64,000 nucleotides of DNA from Streptomyces fungicidicus (GTDB lineage Bacteria; Actinomycetota; Actinomycetes; Streptomycetales; Streptomycetaceae), in assembly GCF_003665435.1 (NCBI RefSeq), contig NZ_CP023407.1, positions 4,030,001-4,094,000 of the forward strand, given 5' to 3'. Position numbers and translations under genes: made by a program. This document shows, piece by piece, positions 23,379 through 30,996 of the stretch. The notes beneath the pieces were generated by a model. The model saw nothing but the letters and a program-made list of their open reading frames with translations, was not told the DNA's origin and did no database searches. How positions within the stretch are numbered: the first letter of the stretch is position 1; every line of letters begins with the position of its first letter.

Positions 23379-24523
23379 TGCCGACACGCAAGCTCCAGCG
23401 TCGTCGGGAGTTCGGTACCGTACGCAAGCTCCCGTCCGGTCGATGGCAGGCCCGCTACCTGGGCCCGGACGGGCAGCGCCACAAGGCCCCCGAGACCTTC
23501 GACACGAAGACCGACGCGCAGGACTGGCTGAACCTGGTCCGCGCCGACATCGAGCGTGACCACTGGCGTGACCCGGACGCCGGCGCGATCAACTTCGAGA
23601 AGTACGCCCTCCGCTGGATGGAGGAGCGCGGTCTGGCCCCGACCACGGTCGACCGCTACGACGGCCTGCTACGCCTGCACCTCCTGCCGGTCTTCGGCAG
23701 CAAGGACCTGGACGAGATCACACCGCCTTCCGTCCGCACCTGGCGAGCCGAGCGGCTCAAGGCAACGGGTGCCACGACGGTCGCCAAGTCGTACCGGCTG
23801 CTGAAGGCCATCCTGCAGACCGCGGTCGATGACGACCTCCTGCGGACCAACCCGTGCCGGATCAAGGGCGCCGGTCGGGAGGAAGCCGACGAGCGGCCGA
23901 CCGCCACCGTGGAGCAGGTCTTCGACCTCGCCGACGCCATGGGTCCGCGCTGGCGCCTGATGGTCCTGCTCGGTGCCTTCGCCTCGCTTCGCCCCGAGGA
24001 GCTGGCTGAACTGCGCCGCCGCAGTGTCGATCTCGACGAATGCTCCCTGCGGATCACGCATGCGTCACCGGAGCTGACCAACGGCAGGAGGGTCACCGGC
24101 GATCCCAAGTCCCGAGCGGGCAAGCGCACCGTTTACTTGCCCGACTTCCTCCTGCCCGAGCTGCGACGCCACGTGCAGTGGTTCGCCGAGAAGGAGCCGG
24201 ATGGTCTCCTCTTCGTCGGGGAGAAGGGCGCTCCATTCCGCCGCTCGACGTTCGGACGGAAGTGGCGCAAGGCCAGGACGAAGGTGGGGCTGCCCGACAA
24301 CTTCCGCTTCTACGACCTCCGGCACACCGGTAACACCCTCGCCGCCGACACCGGCGCCAAGCTGAAGGACCTCATGGTGCGCGCCGGCCAGTCCTCGGAG
24401 CGCGCCCAGCTCATCTACCAGCACTCGACGGTCAAGCATCAGCGGAGGCTGGCCCAGGGGATCGACACTGAAGTGCGCGAGCGCTTGCGTGAGGCGGGTG
24501 CCGATCGGTCGGAAGCCAATTAG
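23378..24523 (+). CDS. int: tyrosine recombinase integrase
   Basis: A 381-aa integrase. The N-terminal arm-binding domain is at about residues 10-60 (PSGRWQARYLGPDGQRHKAP), the SAM-like core-binding domain at 70-150, and the catalytic domain at 175-370. Catalytic elements are Arg in ASLRPEELAEL, Lys in DPKSRAGKRTVYLP, Arg-His in YDLRHTGNT and Tyr in LIYQHS. The first box-II His is Tyr and the usual LGH is AGQ, both also seen (AGQ) in the 4144 relic. It should recombine the 3' half of tRNA-Gly(CCC) with the element's attP, producing the 47-bp repeats at 4526 and 28156. It lies 3.6 kb from attR, with cargo between. Confidence 0.95.
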   Translation: MPTRKLQRRREFGTVRKLPSGRWQARYLGPDGQRHKAPETFDTKTDAQDWLNLVRADIERDHWRDPDAGAINFEKYALRWMEERGLAPTTVDRYDGLLRLHLLPVFGSKDLDEITPPSVRTWRAERLKATGATTVAKSYRLLKAILQTAVDDDLLRTNPCRIKGAGREEADERPTATVEQVFDLADAMGPRWRLMVLLGAFASLRPEELAELRRRSVDLDECSLRITHASPELTNGRRVTGDPKSRAGKRTVYLPDFLLPELRRHVQWFAEKEPDGLLFVGEKGAPFRRSTFGRKWRKARTKVGLPDNFRFYDLRHTGNTLAADTGAKLKDLMVRAGQSSERAQLIYQHSTVKHQRRLAQGIDTEVRERLREAGADRSEAN

Positions 24524-24721
24524 GCGGACCGGTATCGGGGCTACGAGTCCGGCGGGACGGTTCCATCGGCCGGACTCTGGAGGCAGGCGACGGTCTCCGC
24601 AGCACCGTGCGCCCCTCGTGCCCCCTTGAGGGATGGCAGCAACTGAGATCAGCTTCTCCCTGTATGCAGTGACAGGGGAGTTGTGGCCGGTCGCGATCAG
24701 CCACAGCTGGAGGGGGTAGTA

Positions 24722-26788
24722 ATGGCGATCAAGCTGGTGTCCGTTTCGCCCGCGCAAGAAGAGTTGATCGTTAAGGCCATAGCCCTGGGGGACCGGTACA
24801 CGAAGACGCTGGGGCTTCTGACGCCTCCTGCCTATGAGAAGGCAGCTGAGGACGGTGGCCTTCTGGTCGCGGTCGAGGCCGGCGAAGTGATCGGCTACGC
24901 GCTGTTCGGGCTGCCGAAGAGGAGCGCGCGTATCCGACTCGCGCACCTGTGTGTGGCTGAGGAGGAACGGGGGCGGGGGATTGCGGGCCGTCTGGTGGAG
25001 GGCATCAAGGAGCGGTATCCACAACGCCTTGGGATCAAGGCCAAGTGCCGTCGGGACTATGACCTGAGCGGGATGTGGAGGAGTCTGGGCTTCGTTCCGG
25101 ACGGTGAGGTCCGTGGGCGTGGTCGTGACGGGGAGATCTTGGACGGCTGGTGGCTGGACCTCGGCCATCCGGACCTGTTCACGGAGATGGAGAGCGACGC
25201 GCTCCTCGTGGTGACGGTCGACCATGGTGTGTTCGCCGATCTGCGCGGCCTCACGGACACCACCGGTGCCGAGGAGTCCCGTGCGCTCGAAGCCGGATGG
25301 ATGGCGGATCTCGTTGAGTTTGCCTACACCCCGCAGTTGGTCCATCAGATCCGGGACCTCACGGACACGGCAGAGCGTCAGCACCAGCAGGCGGCGCTGA
25401 CCGGGCTCCACAAGCTCTCTACCGGCTCCGCGGCCGTGGAGGAGCGAACCCGCGAACTGGTGCAAGCCGCTACGCAGGCGGTTCCCGGCCTGGCTGCCGA
25501 CCCAGCACTTCTGCGAGGCATGCGGTATGTGGCCGAGACCTCGTGTGCTGGTCTACAAGTCCTGGCGACGCGTGATCCGCTGCTGTCTCGCCTGACAGAT
25601 GTGGCCTGGGAGGTGGCTCGCGTCCGGGTCGTCTCACCGTCGACCGTGACGCTTCACGTCGATGAGCTGCGGCAGGCCCAGGTGTATCGCCCGGCTGACC
25701 TGATGGGGACGGAGTTCCGGTCCGCGGAGGTGGCGCCGGGCGCGGAGGATGAACTGGTCGCCTTCTTCGAGCAGTCGGGCGCTGACGACGGCTCAGCCTT
25801 TTCTGAGCGGCTGCGGTCGCTGAACGAGGGCGGGATCGCATGGCGTCGTGAGCTTCTCCGGGACGGCCAGGGCCGACCGGTCGCCCTCTACGCGTGGTCG
25901 CTGGACGGCCGAACCCTGGTTGTACCCGTCCTTCGCACAGCTGGCCACCCCCTGGAAGAGACCCTGGCCCGGCAGCTCCTCTTCCTGCTTAAGCGGCTCG
26001 GGAGGGATTGCGGGGCCGAGATCGTCCGCATCAGTGATCCGCACCCCTCCGAGGCGGCGCGGGCCGCGGCCGGTGACGACGGCTTCTTCGAGCACAACGG
26101 CGAGCTCGTCGCGCTCCTGGTGAACGTGTGCGGGACCGCCGCCGAGGTGGAGGTGGTGGCCGGCGGGTTGGCCCGAGAGCTTGCTGTCGATGCGACCGTG
26201 CTCGACGTCGGCATGCCGGCGGAGGTGACCGCCGTGCTGGAGCGTGCGTGGTGGCCGGCCAAGGTCATCGACTCCGAGCTGCCGTCCTTCATGGTGCCCA
26301 TCAAGCCGCGCTGGTCGACTGAGCTGTTCAACGTCCCGGCCATGCTCATCGCGCGGAGCGACGCCCTGGGCATCAGCAGGGAACACGTCTACTACCGATC
26401 TTCGCAGCGTCGAGGAGAGAGCGTCCCGGCTCGACTGCTCTGGTACGTCAGCGACGGCAACTCCACGGGAGAGGGTCAGAGGGTGGTGGGCAGCTCGCGG
26501 CTCGACGAGGTGCTCATCGACACTCCGGATGTTCTGTTCTCGAAATTCGAACACCTGGGCGTATATGGTCGGGCTGAGGTCGAGAGGGCTGCAGACGCGT
26601 CCGGTCACGCCATGGCGCTGAGGTTCTCGGACACTGAGATCTTCCCGAAGCCGGTGACGCTGCGCCGATTGACCTCGCTGGCCAGGGGCCGGGGGCTAAC
26701 GTGGTCGCCTGGCTCGCTGATCTCGCTGTCCAAGATCAGCAGTGAGCTGTTCCAGGCGGTTTACCAAGAGGGGCACCGAACGACGTGA
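24722..26788 (+). CDS. multidomain GNAT acetyltransferase-PIN protein
   Basis: A 688-aa protein; ATG 24722 has a clear GGAGG site. Residues about 5-150 are a GNAT domain (HLCVAEEERGRGIAGRLVEG holds the acetyl-CoA loop R-G-R-G-I-A). Residues about 155-320 look like a PIN-type nuclease (VVTVDHGVFADLRGL near the start, ATRDPLLSRL near the end). Residues about 330-500 may be a second GNAT-like fold. The last 150 residues (LLWYVSDGNSTGEGQRVVGS, FSKFEHLGVYGRAEVE) look like a PUA/EVE-type fold. The next gene, an ASCH protein, overlaps by four bases. The location between int and attR marks it as cargo. A nucleic-acid-targeting stress, toxin or phage-defence role is inferred. Confidence 0.75.
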   Translation: MAIKLVSVSPAQEELIVKAIALGDRYTKTLGLLTPPAYEKAAEDGGLLVAVEAGEVIGYALFGLPKRSARIRLAHLCVAEEERGRGIAGRLVEGIKERYPQRLGIKAKCRRDYDLSGMWRSLGFVPDGEVRGRGRDGEILDGWWLDLGHPDLFTEMESDALLVVTVDHGVFADLRGLTDTTGAEESRALEAGWMADLVEFAYTPQLVHQIRDLTDTAERQHQQAALTGLHKLSTGSAAVEERTRELVQAATQAVPGLAADPALLRGMRYVAETSCAGLQVLATRDPLLSRLTDVAWEVARVRVVSPSTVTLHVDELRQAQVYRPADLMGTEFRSAEVAPGAEDELVAFFEQSGADDGSAFSERLRSLNEGGIAWRRELLRDGQGRPVALYAWSLDGRTLVVPVLRTAGHPLEETLARQLLFLLKRLGRDCGAEIVRISDPHPSEAARAAAGDDGFFEHNGELVALLVNVCGTAAEVEVVAGGLARELAVDATVLDVGMPAEVTAVLERAWWPAKVIDSELPSFMVPIKPRWSTELFNVPAMLIARSDALGISREHVYYRSSQRRGESVPARLLWYVSDGNSTGEGQRVVGSSRLDEVLIDTPDVLFSKFEHLGVYGRAEVERAADASGHAMALRFSDTEIFPKPVTLRRLTSLARGRGLTWSPGSLISLSKISSELFQAVYQEGHRTT

Positions 26789-27264
26789 GCGATCCGGAAC
26801 GCGCGATGCTGCTGTCCGTCCACCCGCGCTTCGCCAACGCGATCCTGGCCGGCAGCAAGACGGTGGAGGTTCGCCGCCAGCGCGTCGCCGCGCCTCCGGG
26901 AACGCCCGTCCTCTTGTACGCGACCGCGCCCACCATGGCGGTGGTGGGCATGGCGCGCATTGCCGCCATCTACGTCGCCACGCCCAGCGAGGTCTGGTCG
27001 GCTCATCGGGGACAGACCGGGATCACCCGGCGGGAGTACGACGCCTACATGAGCGGCGCGAGGCAGGCGAGCGGTCTCACGATGGAGAATCCTGTCTCCT
27101 TCGATGAGCCGGTATCGCTCAATGCGCTGCGCTCCGCCGGGTCCTTCCACCCTCCGCAGAGCTACCGCTACATGAAGGGCGACGAGCTTCGACAGGTGGC
27201 CGTGGCGGGACCTGTCGTGGGCACGGCGCTTCGCGAGGCGCTGGGAGACCTGGTACCCGCCTAG
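26785..27264 (+). CDS. ASCH-domain protein
   Basis: A 159-aa protein with the ASCH signature at its start: MLLSVHPRFANAILAGSKTV, then EVRRQRV, then LYATAPTMAVVGMARI. ASCH is a PUA-like fold that binds RNA or nucleotides and is linked to RNA modification and translation control. GTG 26785 overlaps the GNAT-PIN stop (GTGA), so the two are made together and probably form one system. The C-terminal half (SYRYMKGDELRQVAVAG) completes the fold. No catalytic residue is assigned. Confidence 0.85.
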   Translation: MSDPERAMLLSVHPRFANAILAGSKTVEVRRQRVAAPPGTPVLLYATAPTMAVVGMARIAAIYVATPSEVWSAHRGQTGITRREYDAYMSGARQASGLTMENPVSFDEPVSLNALRSAGSFHPPQSYRYMKGDELRQVAVAGPVVGTALREALGDLVPA

Positions 27265-27307
27265 TGCTGCACTCGCCGCCGGCGGGGCCGAAGCACCGGA
27301 CGGGGCT

Positions 27308-27850
27308 TCAACGCAGGGCGTGGCGAATCTTCAAGCGTCCGTATCCCATGACCCCGGAGATTCGAATCGTCGGCCCGCCGGGCCGGGGCTGTCGCGGGAT
27401 CTTGTAGCGCAGGTCCTTCCATCCCGTGCTCAGTCCTTCGACGTCGACCACCGCGTCCCGGGGCACCGTGATCCGGGCCCCGCCGGTTCCCAGTTGCAGC
27501 TCGATGTCGACGATCGGGTGCTCGATGACCGCCCGGGACAGGTCCAGGCGCACCCTTCCATATGCTGACTCGACCTTGAGGACCCGAGGCACCCGCCACG
27601 CGCCACGCCGCTTGATCCGCCCACCGGCGGCGGCGATCGTGGCAGTGCTTCCCGGTTGCTCCTCCGGGAGCGCGACCAGAGCGGACGCGAGTTCGCTCCG
27701 CGTCTTGGCGCTGAGCACCTGGTGGAGGTGCTCGTCCAACACCTCGTGTGGGATGAGCCCTTCCGCGTACGCCTCCTGCAGACGTCGCACGGCTGCCTCG
27801 CGGTCGCCTTCACGGATCAGTGAGGGCGATTCTTCCGGTAAGGAGGTCAC
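27308..27850 (-). CDS. DUF1707 protein with LiaF-like C-terminal domain
   Basis: A 180-aa protein starting at GTG 27850. Residues 8-60 form a DUF1707 domain (LIREGDREAAVRRLQEAYAE, GLIPHEVLDEHLHQVLSAKT). The C-terminal part is beta-rich (VRLDLSRAVIEHPIVDIELQ, GGARITVPRDAVVDVEGL) like the cell-wall-active/LiaF-type domain. There is no membrane segment, unlike many relatives. Such proteins are common in Streptomyces and of unknown role. It is convergent with the ASCH gene (43-bp gap) and lies just inside attR, so it may be cargo or an older chromosomal gene. Confidence 0.8.
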   Translation of the reverse strand: MTSLPEESPSLIREGDREAAVRRLQEAYAEGLIPHEVLDEHLHQVLSAKTRSELASALVALPEEQPGSTATIAAAGGRIKRRGAWRVPRVLKVESAYGRVRLDLSRAVIEHPIVDIELQLGTGGARITVPRDAVVDVEGLSTGWKDLRYKIPRQPRPGGPTIRISGVMGYGRLKIRHALR

Positions 27851-28077
27851 GGGTTCACCGTACTGCCGAGTCGGCGAGGTAAACCCGTCAAGGCAGGCCC
27901 GGAGACCGGGGCGCCACCCGTCCCGCAAACCACCCTTTGCGTATGCGTCTTGGTGACCCTTTGCGCCCTGTGTGGCGCAGGTCACACGAATTGCGTCTCG
28001 CGATATGGGACGCCGGGGCAGGTTGATGCCTGCTGGGCACCCGAATGGCGCTGGTGTGGCGGCCTGGACTCGACTTA

Positions 28078-28095
28078 GGGCACGCCGAGGGCACG
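28078..28095. repeat. GGGCACG direct repeats at right element end
   Basis: GGGCACG at 28078-28084 and 28089-28095, 11 bp apart, mirrors 4681/4692 at the left end; a single TGGGCAC lies near 28034. These are likely recombinase arm sites. Confidence 0.5.
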
Positions 28096-28124
28096 CCGCC
28101 CCCTGATTGGACTAGACAACAAGT

Positions 28125-28151
28125 AAGGCCCAGATCGGTGATCTGGGCCTT
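28125..28151 (-). terminator. tRNA-Gly terminator
   Basis: A perfect 12-bp stem (AAGGCCCAGATC with GATCTGGGCCTT) with GGT loop lies six bases after the tRNA 3' end in the tRNA's direction. Confidence 0.8.
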
Positions 28152-28155
28152 CTTC

Positions 28156-28202
28156 GTGGAGCGGGTGACGAGAATCGAACTCGCGCTCTCAGCTTGGGAA
28201 GC
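28156..28202. repeat. attR: right attachment core within tRNA-Gly
   Basis: The reference copy of the 47-bp attachment core. It covers the tRNA from the anticodon loop to one base past CCA, so insertion preserves a functional tRNA. Exact copies are at 3329 and 4526. Confidence 0.85.
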
Positions 28203-28230
28203 TGATGTTCTACCATTAAACTACACCCGC
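28157..28230 (-). tRNA. tRNA-Gly (anticodon CCC)
   Basis: The minus strand reads GCGGGTGTAGTTTAATGG at the 5' end and closes with CACCCGCTCCA, giving a perfect 7-bp acceptor stem, with discriminator U and encoded CCA. The anticodon stem is TCAGC/GCTGA with loop TTCCCAA, so the anticodon is CCC (complement of 28196-28198), reading GGG. The T-arm GCGAGTTCGATTCTCGT is normal. It is the only complete tRNA gene I find and is the integration target. Confidence 0.96.
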
Positions 28231-28481
28231 GCAATCCAGGGCCCCCAGCTCAGTGGGGTCCGGACGCTCGCTCACTCTACCCCATGGCAGGCCCCCGGTG
28301 TTCGAGCCCGGGAGTCTGACGGGGATTCAGGGGTGGATGCGGCTGCGCGGGGCAGAAGTTGAGGCGTACGGTGAGGGTGCGGGGTGCCGCCTGGAGGGTC
28401 CTTCCTTTGATCCCGTAATGTGGCTTTTGTCGTCAGGGCAGTTAGTCCGACGCGGCTCTTGGGGAAGGACTCTTGGACTTG

Positions 28482-28640
28482 ATGGAGCGCACCGTCGTCC
28501 GCTGTGCCGATGGGCACGTGTTCACCGCCACCTCGTTCCCGATGCAGCAGGCCGAGCGACTCGGCCCCGGTCGGCTCTTGCGGTGCCCGCGCTGTGCGCG
28601 GCTCCGCAGTGTCGTACCGGTCACGCTGCTGAAGCGGTAG
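28482..28640 (+). CDS. small zinc-ribbon-like protein
   Basis: A 52-aa protein from ATG 28482; a TTG nine bases earlier would add three residues and follows GGGGAAGGAC closely. It has RCADGHVFTATSFP and LLRCPRCARLRSVVP: a Cys-x3-His and a Cys-x2-Cys that could hold zinc. It is the first gene beyond the tRNA on the chromosomal side and is followed by dcd. No function is known. Confidence 0.65.
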   Translation: MERTVVRCADGHVFTATSFPMQQAERLGPGRLLRCPRCARLRSVVPVTLLKR

Positions 28641-28721
28641 CGCGGGAGAAACGGGCAGAAGGCGTGGGCGCGCGGGGCGGCCGGTTGTGGGCGTTCCGCG
28701 CGCCTTGCGTATTCTCGGGGC

Positions 28722-29297
28722 GTGCTTCTCTCAGACAAGGACATCCGGGCCGAGATCGACGCCGGACGGGTGCGCATCGATCCCTTCGACGACGCCATGG
28801 TGCAGCCGTCCAGTATCGACGTGCGCCTCGACCGCTACTTCCGGGTGTTCGAGAATCACCGGTACCCCCACATCGACCCCTCCGTCGAGCAGGTGGACCT
28901 GACCCGGCTGGTGGAGCCGGAGGGGGACGAACCGTTCATCCTGCATCCGGGTGAGTTCGTGCTGGCCAGCACGTACGAGGTCATCACCCTGCCGGACGAT
29001 CTCGCCTCCCGGCTCGAGGGCAAGAGCTCGCTCGGGCGGCTCGGGCTGGTCACCCACTCCACCGCCGGGTTCATCGACCCCGGGTTCTCCGGGCACGTGA
29101 CCCTGGAGCTCAGCAACCTCGCGACGCTCCCCATCAAGCTGTGGCCCGGTATGAAGATCGGGCAGCTGTGCATGTTCCGGCTCAGCTCGCCGGCCGAGCA
29201 CCCCTACGGCAGTGAGCGGTACGGGTCCCGGTACCAGGGGCAGCGGGGGCCGACGGCCTCCCGGTCCTACCTCAACTTCCACCGGACGCAGGTGTGA
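28722..29297 (+). CDS. dcd: dCTP deaminase
   Basis: A 191-aa trimeric dUTPase-fold enzyme. Family motifs are VQPSSIDVRLDRYFRVF (residues 28-44), EGKSSLGRLGLVTHSTAGF (residues 105-123, including the catalytic Glu region) and FSGHVTLELSN. It converts dCTP to dUTP for thymidylate synthesis; some actinobacterial members also hydrolyse dUTP to dUMP. It starts at GTG 28722 and overlaps the next gene by four bases. Confidence 0.95.
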   Translation: MLLSDKDIRAEIDAGRVRIDPFDDAMVQPSSIDVRLDRYFRVFENHRYPHIDPSVEQVDLTRLVEPEGDEPFILHPGEFVLASTYEVITLPDDLASRLEGKSSLGRLGLVTHSTAGFIDPGFSGHVTLELSNLATLPIKLWPGMKIGQLCMFRLSSPAEHPYGSERYGSRYQGQRGPTASRSYLNFHRTQV

Positions 29298-29791
29298 GCG
29301 GCGTGCGCGAGAACCTCAGCTACGAGCAGTTCGGCGTCGCCGTCCGCGAGCTCGCCCAGAGCATCGCGGACGACGGCTACCAGCCGGACGTGGTGCTGAG
29401 CATCGCGCGCGGCGGTGTCTTCGTCGCCGGCGGGCTCGCCTACGCGCTGGACTGCAAGAACATCCACCTCGTGAACGTCGAGTTCTACACCGGGGTCGGG
29501 ACGACGCTCGAGATGCCGGTCATGCTCGCGCCCGTGCCCAACGCCATCGACTTCACCGACAAGAAGGTGCTGATCGCCGACGACGTCGCCGACACCGGCA
29601 AGACGCTCAAGCTCGTCCGCGACTTCTGCCTCGACGCCGTCGCGGAGGTGCGCAGCGCGGTCGTCTACGAGAAGTCGCAGTCGCTGGTGAAGTGCGAGTA
29701 CGTCTGGAAGCGGACCGACGAGTGGATCAACTTCCCGTGGTCCGTCCAGCCTCCGGTGGTGAGGCGGGACGGGCAGGTGCTCGACGCCTGA
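29294..29791 (+). CDS. purine-type phosphoribosyltransferase
   Basis: A 165-aa type I phosphoribosyltransferase. The PRPP-binding signature is KVLIADDVADTGKTLKLVRD (residues 95-114), and the loop DVVLSIARGGVFVAGGLAYA lies near residue 35. It resembles actinobacterial hypoxanthine/xanthine/guanine phosphoribosyltransferase-like proteins, salvaging a purine base with PRPP. GTG 29294 overlaps the dcd stop, so the two nucleotide genes are co-transcribed and end at the strong terminator at 29799. Confidence 0.9.
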   Translation: MSGVRENLSYEQFGVAVRELAQSIADDGYQPDVVLSIARGGVFVAGGLAYALDCKNIHLVNVEFYTGVGTTLEMPVMLAPVPNAIDFTDKKVLIADDVADTGKTLKLVRDFCLDAVAEVRSAVVYEKSQSLVKCEYVWKRTDEWINFPWSVQPPVVRRDGQVLDA

Positions 29792-29798
29792 CGGTGAC

Positions 29799-29837
29799 GT
29801 GAAGAGGGGGCTCCCGATCCGGGAGCCCCCTCTTCAC
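29799..29837. terminator. bidirectional terminator
   Basis: A perfect 18-bp stem (29799-29816 with 29820-29837) with loop ATC lies between convergent genes and probably serves both. Confidence 0.9.
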
Positions 29838-29853
29838 GTTCGGTGGCCTGGCG

Positions 29854-30834
29854 TCAGAACGTGCCGAGCTTCACGATCGACAGCAGGGCGATCAGCTGGA
29901 TCGACGACGCGCCCAGGGCCTTCGGCCAGGGCAGGTCGTGGGAGCGGGAGACCATGATCGTGAGGAGGGCGCCGGCCGCGACCCAGGTGGCCCAGCCGAG
30001 GAGCTGGACGAAGGTGGCGTCGCCGCCCGCGAACATGGCGAAGACCAGGCGGGGCGCGTCCGTGATGGACGTGATCAGCATGGAGAGGCCGACCGTGGGC
30101 TGCCAGGCGCCGTCGCCGCCGAGCTGGCGGGCCAGGGTGTGGGTGACCACGCCGAGGACGAGGAAGCTCAGCACCATCGCGACGGCCGTCGTCAGGACGA
30201 TCGGGACCGCGTTCGACAGGGTCGCGTTGATCGCGTCCTCGCGGGCCGTGTCGAAGCCGAAGACGGCGAGCAGGCCGTAGAGGAAGGTGACGACGAGGGC
30301 GGGGCCCCACATCGCGTAGTCGCGCATCCGCAGGAAGGTCTGCGCGGGGGACAGGACGATGCCCTTGAGCAGGTCCTTCCAGCGCAGCCGGGGGCCGATC
30401 GGGCCGGGCGGCGGAGCCGCGGCGGCGCCGTAGGTGTCGCCCTGCTGGTAGGGGTCCTCGTTGATCGAGAAGGCCTGGGTGTGGCCCGGGTTGTTGGCCG
30501 CGTACGGGTCGTGCGGGCCGCCCTGGGCGCCGTGCGGGTACCCGCCGTCGCCGAAGTACTCGGGCTCGCCGTGACCACCGGGGCCGCCGTGCCCGCCGCC
30601 ATGTCCCCCGTGACCGCCGTAGCCACCGGGGCCGCCCGGGCCGCGGTGCGCCTGCGGCCAGCCGCCACCGCCACCGCCGTTGCCGTACGACGGCTGCTGC
30701 GGGTACGGCTGCGGCGCCTGCGGGGAGCCGTACGACGGTCCCTGCGGCGTCTGCTGCCCGTACGGAGGGTGTTGCGGTCGCGCGTGAGGAGCGCCGTTGT
30801 TGTTCCGCCCGCGTCCGATCCTGAATCCAGCCAC
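29854..30834 (-). CDS. Yip1-domain membrane protein with Gly/Pro-rich N-terminus
   Basis: A 326-aa protein; GTG 30834 follows CGAGGAC. Residues 1-140 are a disordered Gly/Pro/His/Tyr-rich region (for example GGYGGHGGHGGGHGGPGGHG). Residues about 165-326 form a Yip1 domain with five hydrophobic helices (WGPALVVTFLYGLLAVFGFD, TTAVAMVLSFLVLGVVTHTL, ALGASSIQLIALLSIVKL). Bacterial Yip1 proteins are uncharacterised membrane proteins. It is transcribed towards the terminator at 29799. Confidence 0.88.
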   Translation of the reverse strand: MAGFRIGRGRNNNGAPHARPQHPPYGQQTPQGPSYGSPQAPQPYPQQPSYGNGGGGGGWPQAHRGPGGPGGYGGHGGHGGGHGGPGGHGEPEYFGDGGYPHGAQGGPHDPYAANNPGHTQAFSINEDPYQQGDTYGAAAAPPPGPIGPRLRWKDLLKGIVLSPAQTFLRMRDYAMWGPALVVTFLYGLLAVFGFDTAREDAINATLSNAVPIVLTTAVAMVLSFLVLGVVTHTLARQLGGDGAWQPTVGLSMLITSITDAPRLVFAMFAGGDATFVQLLGWATWVAAGALLTIMVSRSHDLPWPKALGASSIQLIALLSIVKLGTF

Positions 30835-30940
30835 GTCCTCGAACGTACCTGGTCCCGGACGTTCGCGTGCCGGACCCCGGGTTCCGGGCCGCCCTTTGCG
30901 GCCGAGCTGTGACATCCCCTAAGGGGTCGTCAGCCCGCTC

Positions 30941-30990
30941 GTCCGTCCTCCGTAGGGCGGCGCGGTGGCCGGGTCCTACGGAGGACGGAC
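30941..30990 (-). terminator. terminator after the FG-GAP genes
   Basis: A 15-bp perfect inverted repeat (GTCCGTCCTCCGTAG with CTACGGAGGACGGAC), 20-base loop, lies just downstream of the FG-GAP gene ending at 30997. Confidence 0.8.
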
Positions 30991-30996
30991 ACGGCG

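Noticed and set aside
4526..28202. Classical actinomycete integrative element (pSAM2 type)
   Set aside because: No TraB/FtsK-like or Spd transfer genes and no RepSA or Prim-Pol replication protein were found; the relaxase/MobC and initiator/DnaC content differs.
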